Notes under the pieces: model-generated
Told to the model about the DNA's origin: nothing
What the model saw: only the letters and a program-made list of their open reading frames with translations
Database searches by the model: none
Program-made: the position numbers and the translations under genes
Shown: piece after piece, positions 9,489 through 22,261 of the stretch
Numbering within the stretch: the stretch's first letter is position 1
Layout: each line of letters starts with the position of its first letter
Source: Apricaphanius iberus
Lineage: Eukaryota > Chordata > Actinopteri > Cyprinodontiformes > Aphaniidae
Assembly (NCBI GenBank): GCA_028564705.1
Contig: JAPXFQ010002762.1
Location: forward strand, 156,580 to 220,579
DNA length: 64,000 nt
Reading direction: 5' to 3'

Positions 9489-12400
9489 CAACCCAGAGTC
9501 CAGGTCAGGGAACAGGGACTGCCACCCACCCACTACCCTATAGAGACAGTTTCCCGTCCACTACCCAAAAGAAATGAAGTAAAAGTTAATGCTACTAGAG
9601 CAAAGTATAAAAATCTCATAAAGATAAATACAACTCTGACTGAACAGAAAAATAAATCAATTAAATGTGGTTTACTGAACATAAGATCTCTCCCCTCAAA
9701 AACACTCTTAGTAAATGACTTAATTTGTGAAAATAATATTGATTTGTTTTGTCTTGCAGAGACATGGTTGCAGGAAGAGGACCATGCCACAATAAATGAG
9801 TCAACTCCCCCTAGCTACTTAAACTTTAGTGTCCCTCGAAGTACTGGTCGAGGAGGTGGTGTAGCCACCATCTTTCATTCAGATTTACAAATTAATCTCC
9901 AAAAAAATAATAATTACAGTTCCTTTGAGCATTTAATCTTTAGCCTTCCTCATACACATAACAAAGCAGTAAAGCCACTTTTATTCGTGGTCTTATATCG
10001 TCCACCAGGCCCTTATTCTAAATTTTTAGATCAGATAGCATATTTTCTATCTGACTTAGTTTTAAACACTGATAAAGTCATTATAGTCGGAGACTTCAAT
10101 ATTCATGTTGATAATGAAAGTGATAGTCTAAATACAGCTTTTAACACTATCTTAGACTCAATAGGCTTTACTCAAAATGTGCAGGGACCAACCCATCGCG
10201 GTCACCACACCTTAGATCTTAAGCTGACTTATGGCATTGACTGTGAAGAAATAACAGTCTTTCCACATAACCCTATCCTGTCTGATCATTTCCTCATCAC
10301 TTTTAAACTTACTCTAACAGATCATATCAAACCTGAAAGAAAACTTCATTATACCAGAACGTTATCAGACAACGCTGTAGCAAGTTTTATAGAAGCTCTT
10401 CCAACTTTAATTTCCTCAGTACATAAAAGTACAATAAAAAACAGTGATTTAACTCGTAACCCCTCACAACTTGACATTCTACTTCATAGCGTTAATTCCT
10501 CCCTGCGTCTGGCAATAGACAAAGTTGCCCCACTGAAAAAGAAGGTGGCCAGCCTTAGAAGATTAGCTCCCTGGTTTAATTCTGAGATACGTACCCTAAA
10601 GAAGAACGTTAGAAAACTAGAGAGAAAATGGCGCTCCACGTATTTACAGGATTCCTATTTAGTGTTGAAAAATAGTCTATTGCTATATAAAAAGAGCCTT
10701 TGAACAGCTAGAACAGGATATTATTCATCTTTAATCGAGGAGAATAAAAATAATCCTAGGTTTCAATTTTAATACAGTTGCCAAACTCACACAGGATCAT
10801 AGCTCTATCGAGCCAAACATTCCCCAAGCTCTTAGTAGTGATGACTTCATGCAATTCTTTATAAATAAAATAGACTCTATGAAAAATAAGATAATTGGGA
10901 ACCTTCCCAATATGCTTGCTTCCTCCCTAGTTAATGAGGCAACATCAAAAATGGTTGAACCTAATATACGCTTAAACTGCTTTAATGCAGCCGAACCTTC
11001 TGATGTACTAAAATTATTAGCTTCATCTAAACCTTCAACTTGCGTTTTAGACCCAATCCCAACAAAACTCTTAAAAGAAGTTTTCCCTCTGATCGCTGCT
11101 CCAATTTTAGATATAATGAATCTATCCTTAGTCAATGGATATGTACCACAGGAGTTTAAGATAGCTGTAATTAAACCTCTACTTAAGAAGCCATCTCTTG
11201 ATCAAAACGACTTAATTAACTATAGACCGATATCTAATCTTCCCTTCTTATCTAAAATTCTTGAGAAAATAGTTGCACACCAGATATGTGAGCATTTAAA
11301 CAATAATGAGCTGTTTGAGACGTTTCAGTCAGGCTTTAGAGCTCATCACAGCACTGAAACAGCTCTGGTGAAGGTTACTAATGATATTCTCATAGCCTCA
11401 GACAATGGACTGGTGACCATTCTGGTCCTGTTAGATCTCAGTGCTGCCTTTGACACTGTTGATCACAATATTCTCATAGAGAGGCTTCAACGTGTCGGTA
11501 TAATAGGAACAGCCCTAGGCTGGTTTAAATCTTATTTGTCTAACAGATTTCAGTTTGTTCAGATAAATGATAAATCTTCCTCAACCTCAAAAGTTACTTG
11601 CGGAGTACCACAGGGTTCAGTGCTTGGGCCGATTCTTTTTACTATATATATGCTTCCTATTGGTAAAATAATTAGGCAGCATGGGATAAATTTCCATAGT
11701 TACGCAGATGATACACAGCTATATCTATCCATAAATCCTGATGAATCCAATCAGTTAGGTAGACTACAGGCATGTCTGGAAGACATAAAAATTTGGATGA
11801 CTCTAAACTTCTTGCTTCTGAATTCTGATAAAACAGAAGTTGTCGTCTTTGGACCGGAATCTCTGAAAAAGAAACTACTTAGTCAACCCCTTCACCTAGA
11901 CGGCATTAAATTAGCCTCCAGTAATAAAGCAAAGAACCTCGGTGTTATTTTTGACCAAGATATGTCATTTAGAACTCACATTAAAGAAGTCTCTAGGATT
12001 TCTTTTGTTCACCTTAGGAATATTGCAAAAATTAGAACCATCCTGTCCATGAGTGATGCTGAAAAACTAGTCCATGCCTTTGTTACTTCAAGGCTGGATT
12101 ACTGTAACTCTTTATTATCAGGTAGTCCACAGAAAACAATTAAAAGTCTTCAGTTAGTCCAAAATGCTGCTGCAAGGGTTCTAATGAATAAAAGAAGAAG
12201 AGACCACATTTCCCCTGTTTTATCTTCTCTTCACTGGCTCCGAGTAAAATCTAGAATAGAATTCAAGATCCTCCTTCTGACATATAAAGCTCTTAATAAT
12301 CAAGCTCCATCATACATAAGAGACCTGATTGTTCCATATATTCCTAACAGAGCCCTTCGCTCTCAGACTGCAGGTTTACTGGTAGTTCCAAAAGTAGAAT

Positions 12401-12531
12401 GGGTGGCAGATCTTTCAGTTCCAGGTTCCCCTCCTATGGAACCAGCACCAGGGTTGGTGTGTGAAGCAGACAACTTGTCTATCTTTAAAACTAGGCTTAA
12501 AACCTTCCTCTTTGACAAAGCTTACAGTTAG
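9489..12531 (+). pseudogene. L2 ORF2 (endonuclease-reverse transcriptase), disrupted
   Basis: The frame opens directly after the ORF1 UGA and contains the endonuclease blocks '[10 protein letters not shown]', 'GDFNIHVDN' and 'SDHFLITF'. It is stopped by a TGA at 10701-10703 where copy C reads CAC. An extra base near 10765 then shifts the frame. The RT half is open from about 10849 and includes the '[10 protein letters not shown]' catalytic block and the '[13 protein letters not shown]' C-terminus. A small deletion near 12390 alters about 20 residues ('[14 protein letters not shown]') compared with copy C. The linker between UGA and endonuclease has one 21-bp unit instead of three. Not functional as it stands. 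Confidence 0.9.
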
Positions 12532-13342
12532 AGACAGGTTAATAGGTAGTTAGAGACAGATTAGACAGGCAGCCTAGGAAGAGACAGGTTAATGTTAGTA
12601 GTCAGGTAGAGTGTCAAAAGCTAGGAAGAGAATGTTAGTTAATGTTAATGTTAATGTTAGTGGCTATGCTGCTTTAGGCTAGGCTGTTGGAGGACATTAT
12701 TAGAGTCAGTTCCTACTTTCTCTCCTACTTCTCTCTAAATGCATGATGTGCTGTCAATTCAAGCGCTAACCTCTTTTCTCTTAGTCGCTTCCTACAGTAC
12801 GTGCTCCTGATTCGCCCTGCTTGACGACCCTGACTAAGATGGCATTCCAGTGGAGGAATGTTCTCCACGTCCTGGTAACAACTTCTGCTTCTGCATCAGT
12901 GCTGTTGCTCTTTCTGTGTCTGCTGCCTTCTCCAAACCCCAGGCGGTCTCGGCAGATGACCGCTTATGCTGAGCCTGGTTCTACTGGAGTTTAGCAGGAA
13001 GCAGTTTAACAGGAAAAAACTCCAGCTTATGCTGGAGTTTCTTCCTGTTAAAAGGGAGTTTTTCCTCTCCACTGTCGCTTCATGTTTGCTCAGTGTGAGG
13101 GACTGCTGAGAAGTCACGACGCAATCTTCTGTGGTTCTCTAATTCCTAAATATTGTATTGTAATTACTCTTCTTGTAAAGTGCCTTGAGATGACATCTGT
13201 TGTGAAATGGCGGCCGTGGAGACAAACATCCCAGAAGAAGGGCCAGGAGTCAAGAAGGCTTTACTTTTAAATGATTTTATTTTGGTGCTCACTTGTGCTC
13301 CCACATGCCTCATCCTACCACACACAAAAAAATATAGGTCAA

Positions 13343-13850
13343 GAAATGTACCTGAAAATGTACAATAGCCTTGTCTCCCCAGCGGTACCCTATAGAGGAA
13401 CAATTATGTACCCTGTGTCATGGTATAATTTTGTACCTTTTTATTTGTACCTGAGAAGTGGCTTTTTTGTACCCGTTGTGACAATAATGTACCTTTCGCA
13501 CACAACAAACAAGGAACAGAAATGTACCCAAAATGTTACAATAGATGTGTTGTCAGCTTTACCCTAGCAGAGTACAATTGTGTACCCTTATGTCTTAATT
13601 TTTGGTACCTTTTCATCTGTACCACTGCAGTGGCATTTCTGTACTTCTTACAACAATAATGTACCTCTTCAACAGACAAATCCAGGTACAGGAATGTACC
13701 TAAAATGGTACAACAGGCTAGTCTCTCCAGCTGTACCCTATGAAAGTACAATCATGTACCTTTGACCCCGAGTAGATAATTGTACCAATTTATCTTTATC
13801 TCCAAAGTGTTATTTCGGTACTTCTTAAAACACTGGTGCTAAATCTGTCT
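13343..13850. repeat. Three ~175-bp subterminal repeats rich in GTACC
   Basis: Units start near 13343, 13519 and 13692, each opening with 'gaaatgtacc' or 'gaatgtacc'. Each then has, in order, 'aaaatg(g)tacaa', 'taccctat', 'acaat.atgtacc' and a 'gtacttctta' type block. GTACC or GGTAC occurs many times on both strands. The right end of the transposon (22066-22240) has a shorter set in inverted orientation. Such arrays are where CACTA-type transposases bind in known elements; here that role is inferred. Confidence 0.75.
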
Positions 13851-14267
13851 GTTGAAGAAAACTTGACTTTTCCATTGTATATACTGTGGTCCTGTAAGAG
13901 GCAAATTCCATTTTTTAAAATAAAAATGCAGATAGTGTGATTCATTAATTTCTTTTTATTCAAAGATTTTCCATCTCTTTCGTGCGGGAGGTTTTGAAAT
14001 ATTAACCTAACAGTAAAATATGTACAACAGCCACATTTCAGTATCAAATCCAATGAAACATTACATTGGTAAAATCGAAAAGCTTCCTCAAGAGTCAAGC
14101 ACAAAACTGAAAGCATCAGGCATGATGAGCCATTCATAAATCAGCATTGAAACAAAGACTCATTGGGCTCTTCATAATTCATAAACTGTACATAAAATTC
14201 AAACTACATATACCATAAAAAAAGAAAATGACAAAAATGTTGCTCCAATAAAAACATTTAGACACAA

Positions 14268-16616
14268 TGATTGGCTGAAACATACAACCTATCATCCACA
14301 GTATATGTGTCAAGTGATGTATGGTCAAGTTCTTCTCCAGGTCCAAACAAAATCCACTCACAGACTAACTTAACACGATATGCATGAAAGTGAGGGTCAA
14401 AACATTCTGGAATTAAAAGTTGACAAAAAATTACCCATTCCGTATCAATATTAAGAATGAATTTAACCAGGCCAAATATGGGAATTCTCTCTGCATGAAC
14501 ACAATGTAATATAAAAACATCCTTTATAGTATACTGAATATTATGTACCGTGATTTCAGACAGGCATTGAATAATTTAGTTCTCTAAACCTGTGAATATA
14601 CCACTTGCTTTAAGAGTCGTCTGAAGATCAATTGGCAGTGATTGCAATGGTATGCAAATGGTTTTACCCACCATCTTTTCGAAATCCCCCAAAATATTGG
14701 TAGTCGAAAATTCCCAACATTGCTTTAGTTGGTGGCGGTTACTGAGAGTTAAAGTTATATTTTTAAAACTTTTACAATTATGGGCCAGACTCTTAAAGTA
14801 TTGGTGCTTCCCTTCGAAGCGCATACACCAAAACAATCGTAGGGTACCATACATTAATATCAGTCAAGGGTAATGAATTAAAAAGTGACACTTAGGTCTT
14901 AAAATAGGTCCATATACTTCTACCATGCCTGATAGAAATTCATGAATAAGTAATTCTAAAGATGCCACATCATTTTTGCTGACTTTGAATGCCATTACAA
15001 TATCTGCTATTTCACGACATAAAAGATAAACCTGTCAGTATTGACTGCCAGAGGGAACACGGTGCCCCATTATAAAAGGAAGCAAGCGAAAGAGACACCA
15101 TTTTTGAGAAGCTGTGCCCACAATTCCTGACTTGTGAAAAAGGTGCTCTGATAATCTGATAGGATTATTGGCCTTGTCATTCTGACCAATACAAAGTTTT
15201 TCTAGCTCTTCATTGAACTCAGATATGGTAATGTGCTTTTGTCTATGTGCTTCAAGGATGACATGCTTAATTGTAAGAGGAAAAACTCCCTCTAGCATGT
15301 TGTGCATTATATCAGGAGGTAAAGACCTGGTCACGTCAAAATAATGTAATGTGTCAAATGAACTAGAACCAATCACACCGTACAAAGCAGAACTGTTTTC
15401 CACACATTGGAGATGGTAATGGTGGACATCTGTTGTTCTTAAAATTAAATCTCTTTCCCAAAACTTAACATTAATGTCAGAATAATTTGCCATGCAATAG
15501 CGATATATTCTGCCAGAACTGAAACACATCCGAAAGCCATCTATCATGTGGGCTGAGAGATTGTCACCTGAGAATGATGCTAAGGCAGCATAAACCTTGT
15601 GTTGTACGTCACCAAACTTAATAATGAAGCCTGCATTTGCCAGCGATTGTAAATCATCTATCATAGGTTTCAATATGAAATTGATACCGAACTGTTAAAC
15701 ATGTATATATCGTACTAGTAGAGCCAGGTGAATATGTTTTAGTTGACCTGTATATTTTCCACTCAAATTCCCAATACTGTAATAAAATGCAGATAACTTA
15801 TACTTGTTTTTCTTTGAACCTAAAAGGTTAGTAATTTCGAATTCATCTTCATACAAATGGATCCTTAAGGCATCATGATTTTCTCTAAAAAATGAATGTT
15901 CTTGAAAATAAAGGCCATCTCTTTAGTCAGATAGAATATCGTCACTTCTGGCCATATGCCTTTCAGACAGAATTTTATCCCAGATGTCTTCATGAGAACA
16001 ATATTTTCCTAAAACTTCTGAAATAGGTATATAGGAATAGTCTCCCACTTTAACACCAGAGGAATCTCACAGTGTTACATGATCAGGATCTGTAAATCCT
16101 AATTTAGCCCTGCAATGCTTTTTTATCATATGGGATTCTGACATCTTCATAAGCTTGATCAAAGAATTCTGATGACTTTAGAACGTGTTTAAGTTCTTGA
16201 GATTGAGAAATATCAAAAGCATTTTTTTGAAGATGATATGCTATAAAATTATCATAACTTTCTTTGAAATAGGAAAATAGAAATTTTACATCATCTGTAA
16301 TTTCTTGTGTTACAGAAAAATGTAATTGGTTTGCAAGTACTTTGGTTTGCATCAGAACGTTGCAAATTAACGCAAGAAAAGTCCTGTTGCCCGGAAGTCC
16401 CTTCCCTTTGACAGTCATTTTGAGCTTCCAAAGACCTAAAAACATTGTTCTGTGAGTTCTATAAATGTGTCTTCTGTATGAACCAAATTGTGAAAACGAT
16501 GATGGGCAACCCCCTAAACCACAAGTGATACTGAAATTGGCTTTGTGTGCGTGAACAAGTCCAATATGTTGAAGTAACTTTGTCAAAATAAAAGTTCTCC
16601 GTGTGCACTTTGGGCA
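14268..16616 (-). pseudogene. Transposase-like protein with two C2H2 fingers, multiply interrupted
   Basis: Reads as one long antisense exon of about 780 codons starting after an acceptor-like 'cttctgcaccag'. It begins with a finger 'CPKC...HIGLVH', followed by 'CGLGGC...HIYRTH'. The core has 'FSGDNLSAHMIDGF', 'GRIYRYCMA' and 'SLPPDIMHNMLEGVFPL', then 'CMRFEGKHQYFK' towards the end. These blocks are common in multi-copy teleost proteins of transposon origin and resemble the Tnp2 layout of CACTA transposases. In-frame stops lie at 16069, 15925, 15697, 15037, 14876 and 14578, and there is a frameshift near 16100. One stop replaces a Trp-like position, another an Arg (CGA to TGA). Clearly inactive. 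Confidence 0.7.
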
Positions 16617-18178
16617 CTGGTGCAGAAGAGGTATTTTTTTAACAAAGTGGATTGATTCTTCCTAGCACAGTAACCGGTATTGGTTTTTCATCCTCCTCAG
16701 TAATGCTAACAATTCGCCTCTGGAGGAAAGTCAAAGTGTTTTTAAGTTGTGAGGGATAGGCCACATTGAATATGAAGTACATACTGAAAGCCGCAATGAA
16801 TGCCTCGTCAAGAGTTGCTGCCTGGCACACATCAATGCAATCGACTTGGACCACATATGATCCTCCTCCTGCAAAGGCTGTTTTCCAATCAGAATCCTTC
16901 AGTTGTATGATTGGGTAAGGTGTAGCAGTCTAAAATGAAATACAAGAACATTTTTTAGAATTTGAGAGTTGGCCATACCTCACATTTTAACTTCTAATTC
17001 AACCTTCTGACTGGATAAAACATTGACAGTGGATCATTTTACATGTTATGAAGCTATTTGTCAACCATCTACTGTGGAGCATGATGGTTTTGCATACCAA
17101 GACAAAATAAGCGGTTTTCTGCCCTAAGGCACGTGTTTACACCATTTTTGAGCATATTGTTGAAAATAACGTATCATGTAATGCCTCCAAAGTTGACAGA
17201 GAAGATCCTTGACTTTGAATTGTATCTGTGGTAAAAATGTCAAAAAGGGATTTTTTTTCACTGGAATTCGCCTTTAACATTTGGCAGAAATTTAACAATC
17301 AGGAAAAAAAACTTAATTTATAAAATACACAAAACATTTCCCACACACAGCTGACAATTAGCGTAGAGTGTTTAGAACAGGTAAGTACAACATCCCATCA
17401 TTACAACATCAAATTAAATTTCAATGAATACCTATCAGTCAAAACAATGAATTGAAAGTTACTACCTGGTAGATCTTCAGCCAGAGAATCGTGTCTTACT
17501 AGTGAGTACGCTTCCATGAATGGAGATTTTCCTTCGGCCAGTTTCAGCACATTCGACAGTACGCCACTGATGCCTTCTCTGAAGCGATGACAGAAGCTAC
17601 TTGTTGAAGGATGAATTCTGTCAACCTCCTCAAAACACTATAATAAAATATAAGACATAAGTGACATTCTGTGAGTCATTACACAATTAGCACACCATTA
17701 AATCAGCATCTGACAAACTTCAAATATATGTCCATTACTAAATTCCATCTCCATAGAAATAACTTTTCACAAGGATAATACCTTTACAGCTAAGTTACCA
17801 GCAACTGGTGCATGCTTTAATTTTAATTCACAGTATAAGACCACTGCCACATTTAGGCCTTCAACCATAATTACTCTAGCTGCAATCCTTAAGTGGGGGT
17901 ATTTGGTCAATCCATGATTTCCTTGCGTCTCCAGGCAAAGGTGCGAGCAATGTTGTCTTTGACCGTTGAAATATCTGGACTTGTTTTGCGATACTTTTTT
18001 TGCATTATATTCACAAGAGCCTCAACTGATGTTGAATCTTCCCCGATGCAACCATCCCACTAAAAATTACAAAGTAGAACATACGTTAGATATTGGGCGG
18101 AAATTTATATGGCATTGATGATCAAAATCAGGTTTTTGGAGAAGTTGAACAAATGCATCCTTGAAACAGGTTGGGACA

Positions 18179-19300
18179 AGGGCTGAACGATTAATTGCAT
18201 ATGCAATTAAATCGCAATTTGATAAAATGCGATGTCCTTATCGCAAAGGCTGCGATTTGACTTGATGTAAACATATCTGGTAAAGTCACGTGACTTGCGA
18301 GCAGCTCAAACAATGCAGGGAGAGAAGGAAACGCTGCAGTTTAACCTACTATAAAATGACCTAAAGCTTAACAAAATCCAATGCTGCACAATATTTGGTA
18401 CCAAAGAGGAACAGTACATCAGTTGTGAGAAATTATATCGGCTATAAAAACGTTGATGCTGCAGAACCCGTCTTGGTATTGTTTCTGCCTCACGAGGTAG
18501 GCTACAGTACGAACCTTTATCAACACCTAAGAACATCACACCACCATATATGAGAGTTGCCCGGCTAAACTAAAACAGTGTTTAAATATCCAGTAAACAA
18601 ACTTCCAGGCGACAGGAATCGCTGACCGAGCTGTTTGAAAGAATCTCTCCTTACAAACATAAAAAAACAGCACACGGAAATAATTCGTGCTTTAACGGAT
18701 TTTATAGCCAAAAGTATGCTTTGTTAACCATGATGAATAAGCTAGGATTCAATCTCACACACACATTTTCGCCACATTTCACCTGCGCTGTATAAAAAAT
18801 GCAGACAGAAAGTTAAAGCTGCACCGAAAACAGCGGAGTATTTTGCAACAACTGACCTGTGATCAAACTGCACTACGGAGTCATACCAGAGTCTGAAAGT
18901 GCATTAGATCGATGGAGAATTAAAAATCAGAGCTTGTTCCTTCAGGCATCTTACTTCCTGGATAACCACACGCAGGAAAACATTGCAGCCGGAGGGAATT
19001 ACCAGCTGGGATCAAAGGAACAAAACCTTGATTGCAGAACGACACCGATGACCATCGAGTGTGATGATTAAAAGTAAATAAAGTTGTTAATATTTGCCTT
19101 TGTCTTAAAATAGGTCTATCTTATGGAATAGAATAAATTATGTATAAAAATCTGTTTATATTACACAATATTTTTCCTTGCATTAATTAAAAAGTGCATT
19201 ACAAAAGCCCCACAAAAATAATTGCAAATTAAATTGCAATCGCAATATTCAAGGAAAAAAAATCGCAATTAGATTATTTTCCAAAATCTTTCAGCCCAAG
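18179..19300. mobile_element. hAT-like element with 8-bp target duplication (copy 1)
   Basis: TTGGGACA flanks both sides (18171-18178 and 19301-19308), the 8-bp duplication expected of hAT. Termini are AGGGCTGAACGAT and, from the other strand, TGGGCTGAAAGAT, followed by A/T-rich 'aattgcatatgcaattaaat' and 'gcgatt' motifs. A 70-codon open frame at 18859-19071 ('LDRWRIKNQSLFLQASYFLD') has no recognised domain. It lies in the intron between exons 4 and 5 of the host transposon gene. An inverted second copy is at 62084-63181. Confidence 0.85.
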
Positions 19301-21334
19301 TTGGGACAGATGGCAATAATTTAAAATAGTTAAGGGGAGAAGTTGTGGCTTTAAGGTAGAGACTAAGGGTGTATTCTAAAAGGAGTTGTTTGGTCCCTTT
19401 AAAGGTTTTAGACAAAACTTGGTCCCCAAGAAGCCAAAGTTAATTTTTTGGTGAGAATACAAACATTCCAAACAATCAGACCAAAATTTGAACTCGTTTT
19501 AGTCCTTTTCCAAACTGACCAAATAAACGCACCCACAGACTTTCCAGGTTAGAATACGCCCTAACCATTTCAGATTAGTCAAGTGAAGAATAGAGCAAAT
19601 TGCTTGCCATTGAAACCAGCCAAGCAATGTTGGAGATGTAGTAATTCCTCTAACATAAGGTTAAATGGGATCATAAAGTTAATAACCATTGTGCATTTGA
19701 CAGAACTTACAAGTACATAAGTAGTTGGCTTTCGACACAAAGTTGTGTTACTGTCGGGGACTCGGTTAAATTGCTCGGGACTCGGGACTTGTGGCCAAAC
19801 TTTTGTTTAAATTTCTGGACTTCACTGGAACTGACGAGAGGTGCACGCTCAGCTTTAAATTTCCTCTTCAGAGACATGTGCCAGGTGTGCTATTGGATAA
19901 AACACATACACACACACTCTAATCTCTGTGTATACCTTTCATGTATGGATGATAAAATCGTTTCAATTTTTAATTAACTTACATATCCATTGCCATCCAT
20001 GTCCCGCAGGAATGGGTATCTCACTATCAGAGCTTTGGCCACTTGAACATATTCTGCATTCGTCGGATATCTAGTGCAGTGCAAAACATGAAATTAACCA
20101 GTTGACAGCTTTCTTGAGCTTTTGCAGGTTACAAATTTTAATATGGCCTCCGCAAATACTTACAGAGTGTATTCTGCCATGTACTCATAACACACTCTAA
20201 CAATTTTATTGCGGAGCTTTGGTACATGTTGGATCACTTCCTTTGCATCAAGTCTCATCTGTACGTCTTTGGGAAAGGTTGGGATGGTAACCATTAAAGA
20301 TAGTCTCCTACGGGCTGATTCATCACTAAAATGCAAGGCAAAAACATGAATGATTCAGTCATTGTAAAGAACAAGGTTTTAGTATTTGGACTACCACCTA
20401 TTTAATGGAACAAACATACTGTGTCTAAGTCTTTGCAAGGATAAATATACATGTTTGATAGGTTAAGAAGCTAAAGTTTGACAGGAAACTGATACGGGGG
20501 CAAAAGCAATCAGAAATAGATTTCAGATGTGAGTCAAGACAGTGAGACAGTATGACAGCACAGTCAATTAATGAAAACGTCAGTGTCAGAAACGAGTTCT
20601 TCGCATCCATCAGCTGTAAAGCAAATATAATATACGTTGTCCTTCCTGTGTAGTGGTAGTGAACCAAACCTCAAATGTTTATTAGACTTGGGCCAATAAA
20701 ACAGTACTGCTTAAATTCAACATCTAGAGAAACAAATTTTAGCCATTATAGATCGAAAGTAATCAAACACTCACTGTAGATCAGGGGTTGGTAGAAATTA
20801 TCAGGGAACCTCTTGAGGAATTGGCTCTAAAGTAACGACACTCTCACTCTCCTTACACTGTTGAACAAACTGTTTGAATTTGAGTTGTTTTTTAAAAGAG
20901 CCATCGAAGAGGTACCCAATCATTGCTTCTGTCATTCCAAAATCCACCGTTTCTCCATTCACGTCATTTTCTGAAACAACAACAACCAATCAACAGCACA
21001 TACGCTTATTACATCTCAACAATGGCAAAATTAGTCATTCACAAACAAAAGTACACAGAGCAGTGTGTGGTCTATTATTGTTTCAGCTAAAGAAAAATTA
21101 ATTACTATGGACAATGTCTACTTTTGTTTAGTAATACATAGCCTACATACACTTATATTTACATATGACACATATACCAACTAATCTAGGAGAAAGAGAG
21201 AGCGCTACAATAAATCTCCAAAGAAAATGTTGGTGCTCCTTGAGAAAAAATAGTAGAGGCAACATGGGTAAATATATTTAAGAGAGACGGACAGAAAGAG
21301 TTTCTGGTGCATGTAACGGTGAGAATGAGACCAG

Positions 21335-21450
21335 AATCAGGTGTGTGTGTGTGTGGGCATGTTTTAATATCTTCGTGGGGACCAAAAATCGACAAAAAAT
21401 TCATGATTTACTATCCTTGTGGGGACCGACAGCTGTTGTTGGGACCAAAA
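21335..21450. repeat. GT microsatellite and GTGGGGACC repeat unit
   Basis: A (GT)n run at 21341-21354 precedes two near-repeats containing 'cgtggggaccaaaaat' and 'tgtggggaccgaca'. This pairing of 'tggggacc' blocks around a 'tttaata'/'tttacta' spacer is a frequent teleost interspersed repeat. It lies in the first intron of the transposon gene. Confidence 0.55.
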
Positions 21451-22065
21451 TCCCGGTCAACACAAGTTTGAAGGCATTTTTGAGGCTTAGAAGTTGTGTA
21501 ACGTTCCTCTTTCTTTCTGGTTTTCCTTTCTTGGGGGAAAAAAATAATCAATTTGCTGCCTCCAGTGTGATTTTGACTCATAATGACAAAGGCATACCGG
21601 ATTATAAATTTGTTCGGATAGCTAGGTTATGCCACTAGACCGACCGAATGACCTATCAAAATTAACAATGAGTGGTATCTATACTGGGTTGTTTTGTCCC
21701 GAAAATCCCACGAACGAGGTCAATGTGACCTCAAAACGCATTTATGTTTCTATTAACTGCGATTTTTGGTGTGAAAATAGCCGCAACGTTCCACATAGAA
21801 AATCTAGCATAGATAGATAGATAGTGCACTTATCCCTGAATTTCTTTGCCTCCTCCTCGCTGACTGGCACGCCAAAGTCGGAAAGTCTTTGAAGAAGAAT
21901 TTCTGTCGTCAACGTTGCCAATCCTGGCCTCGACATTTTTTTATTTTAACATAACGTATTCAATAAGTAGGCTAAAATGTGTGTCTAAGTGATGCTGATG
22001 CTGTCTGCTGGAAAAAGCTCAACTTCTGGCGGGAGAGCAAAGAAAGACTGCCCCCTATGGCAATA

Positions 22066-22261
22066 TCATGTACCTTAAATCCTAACGTCTCATTTAGGGG
22101 TACAACTCTGTACCACTTGCAGCTCCTCATATTTTGTACCTTGGAAATTCAGCGGAGGTACAAACTTGTAACCTCAGAAGACCAAATATATACCATATAG
22201 GGTACTTCACAAAAATAATGTACCCTAAGGTACAAAAAGATTACCCCGATTTTTTTGTGTG
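22066..22261. repeat. Right subterminal GGTAC/GTACC repeats and terminus
   Basis: Seven or more GTAC-containing motifs ('gggtacaact', 'ttttgtacct', 'aggtacaaac', 'atgtacccta') lead to the end 'tttttttgtgtg'. This is the inverted counterpart of the left array at 13343-13850 and defines the right boundary of the large transposon. Confidence 0.7.

Larger units (their letters stand above)
9245..13213 (+). mobile_element. L2 LINE copy A, 5'-truncated
   Basis: Closely matches copy C (53691-59087) from the middle of ORF1 through ORF2 and the 3' UTR. The 5' end is cut inside ORF1 (first matching base about 9245). The 3' end stops at 'gttgtgaaatggcg', just before the 'ctatataaa' and (GAATT)n tail seen in copy C, so the tail has been lost. 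It carries nonsense and frameshift changes in ORF2. About 100 bp downstream begins the large DNA transposon at 13321. Confidence 0.9.
16639..21936 (-). pseudogene. Multi-exon transposon-borne gene with SAM-like N-terminus
   Basis: Seven antisense exons can be traced: 21936-21834, 20970-20810, 20325-20164, 20070-19983, 18059-17782, 17637-17466 and 16929-16639. Exons 1 and 2 join to give a SAM-like helical domain ('FGVPVSEEEAKKF' then 'NDVNGETVDFGMTEAMIG'). Later exons carry 'YPTNAEYVQVAKALIVRYPF', 'RIHPSTSSFCHRFREG' and a terminal 'TLTFLQRRIVSITEEDEKPI'. This is a repeated teleost protein type paired with the C2H2 transposase gene that follows. Function is unknown; an accessory role in transposition is inferred. 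Damage: the exon 1 donor is AT instead of GT (21833), a 1-base loss near 17912 creates a TGA at 17909, and exon 6 to 7 phase does not match cleanly. The exon 2 end is uncertain. Confidence 0.65.
13321..22261 (-). mobile_element. Large DNA transposon with two antisense genes (EnSpm/CACTA-like, tentative)
   Basis: The ends form a 13-bp inverted repeat, CACACAAAAAAAT at 13321 and its complement ending at 22261. A CA dinucleotide lies outside both ends, possibly a 2-bp target duplication. Inside each end are GTACC-rich subterminal repeats. Two genes, both antisense, fill the body: a multi-exon gene (21936 to 16639) and a transposase-like gene with C2H2 fingers (16616 to 14268). Both are decayed. 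Subterminal repeat arrays, CAC termini and a Tnp2-like transposase suggest EnSpm/CACTA, but the family name is my inference. An 1122-bp hAT-like element is nested at 18179-19300. Confidence 0.65.

Noticed and set aside
13164..13765. Several 60-98 codon frames with repeated Met-Tyr
   Set aside because: Result of translating the GTACC subterminal repeats (ATGTACC).
19771..19977. 68-codon frame within the large transposon intron
   Set aside because: No motif; lies on the strand opposite to the two transposon genes.
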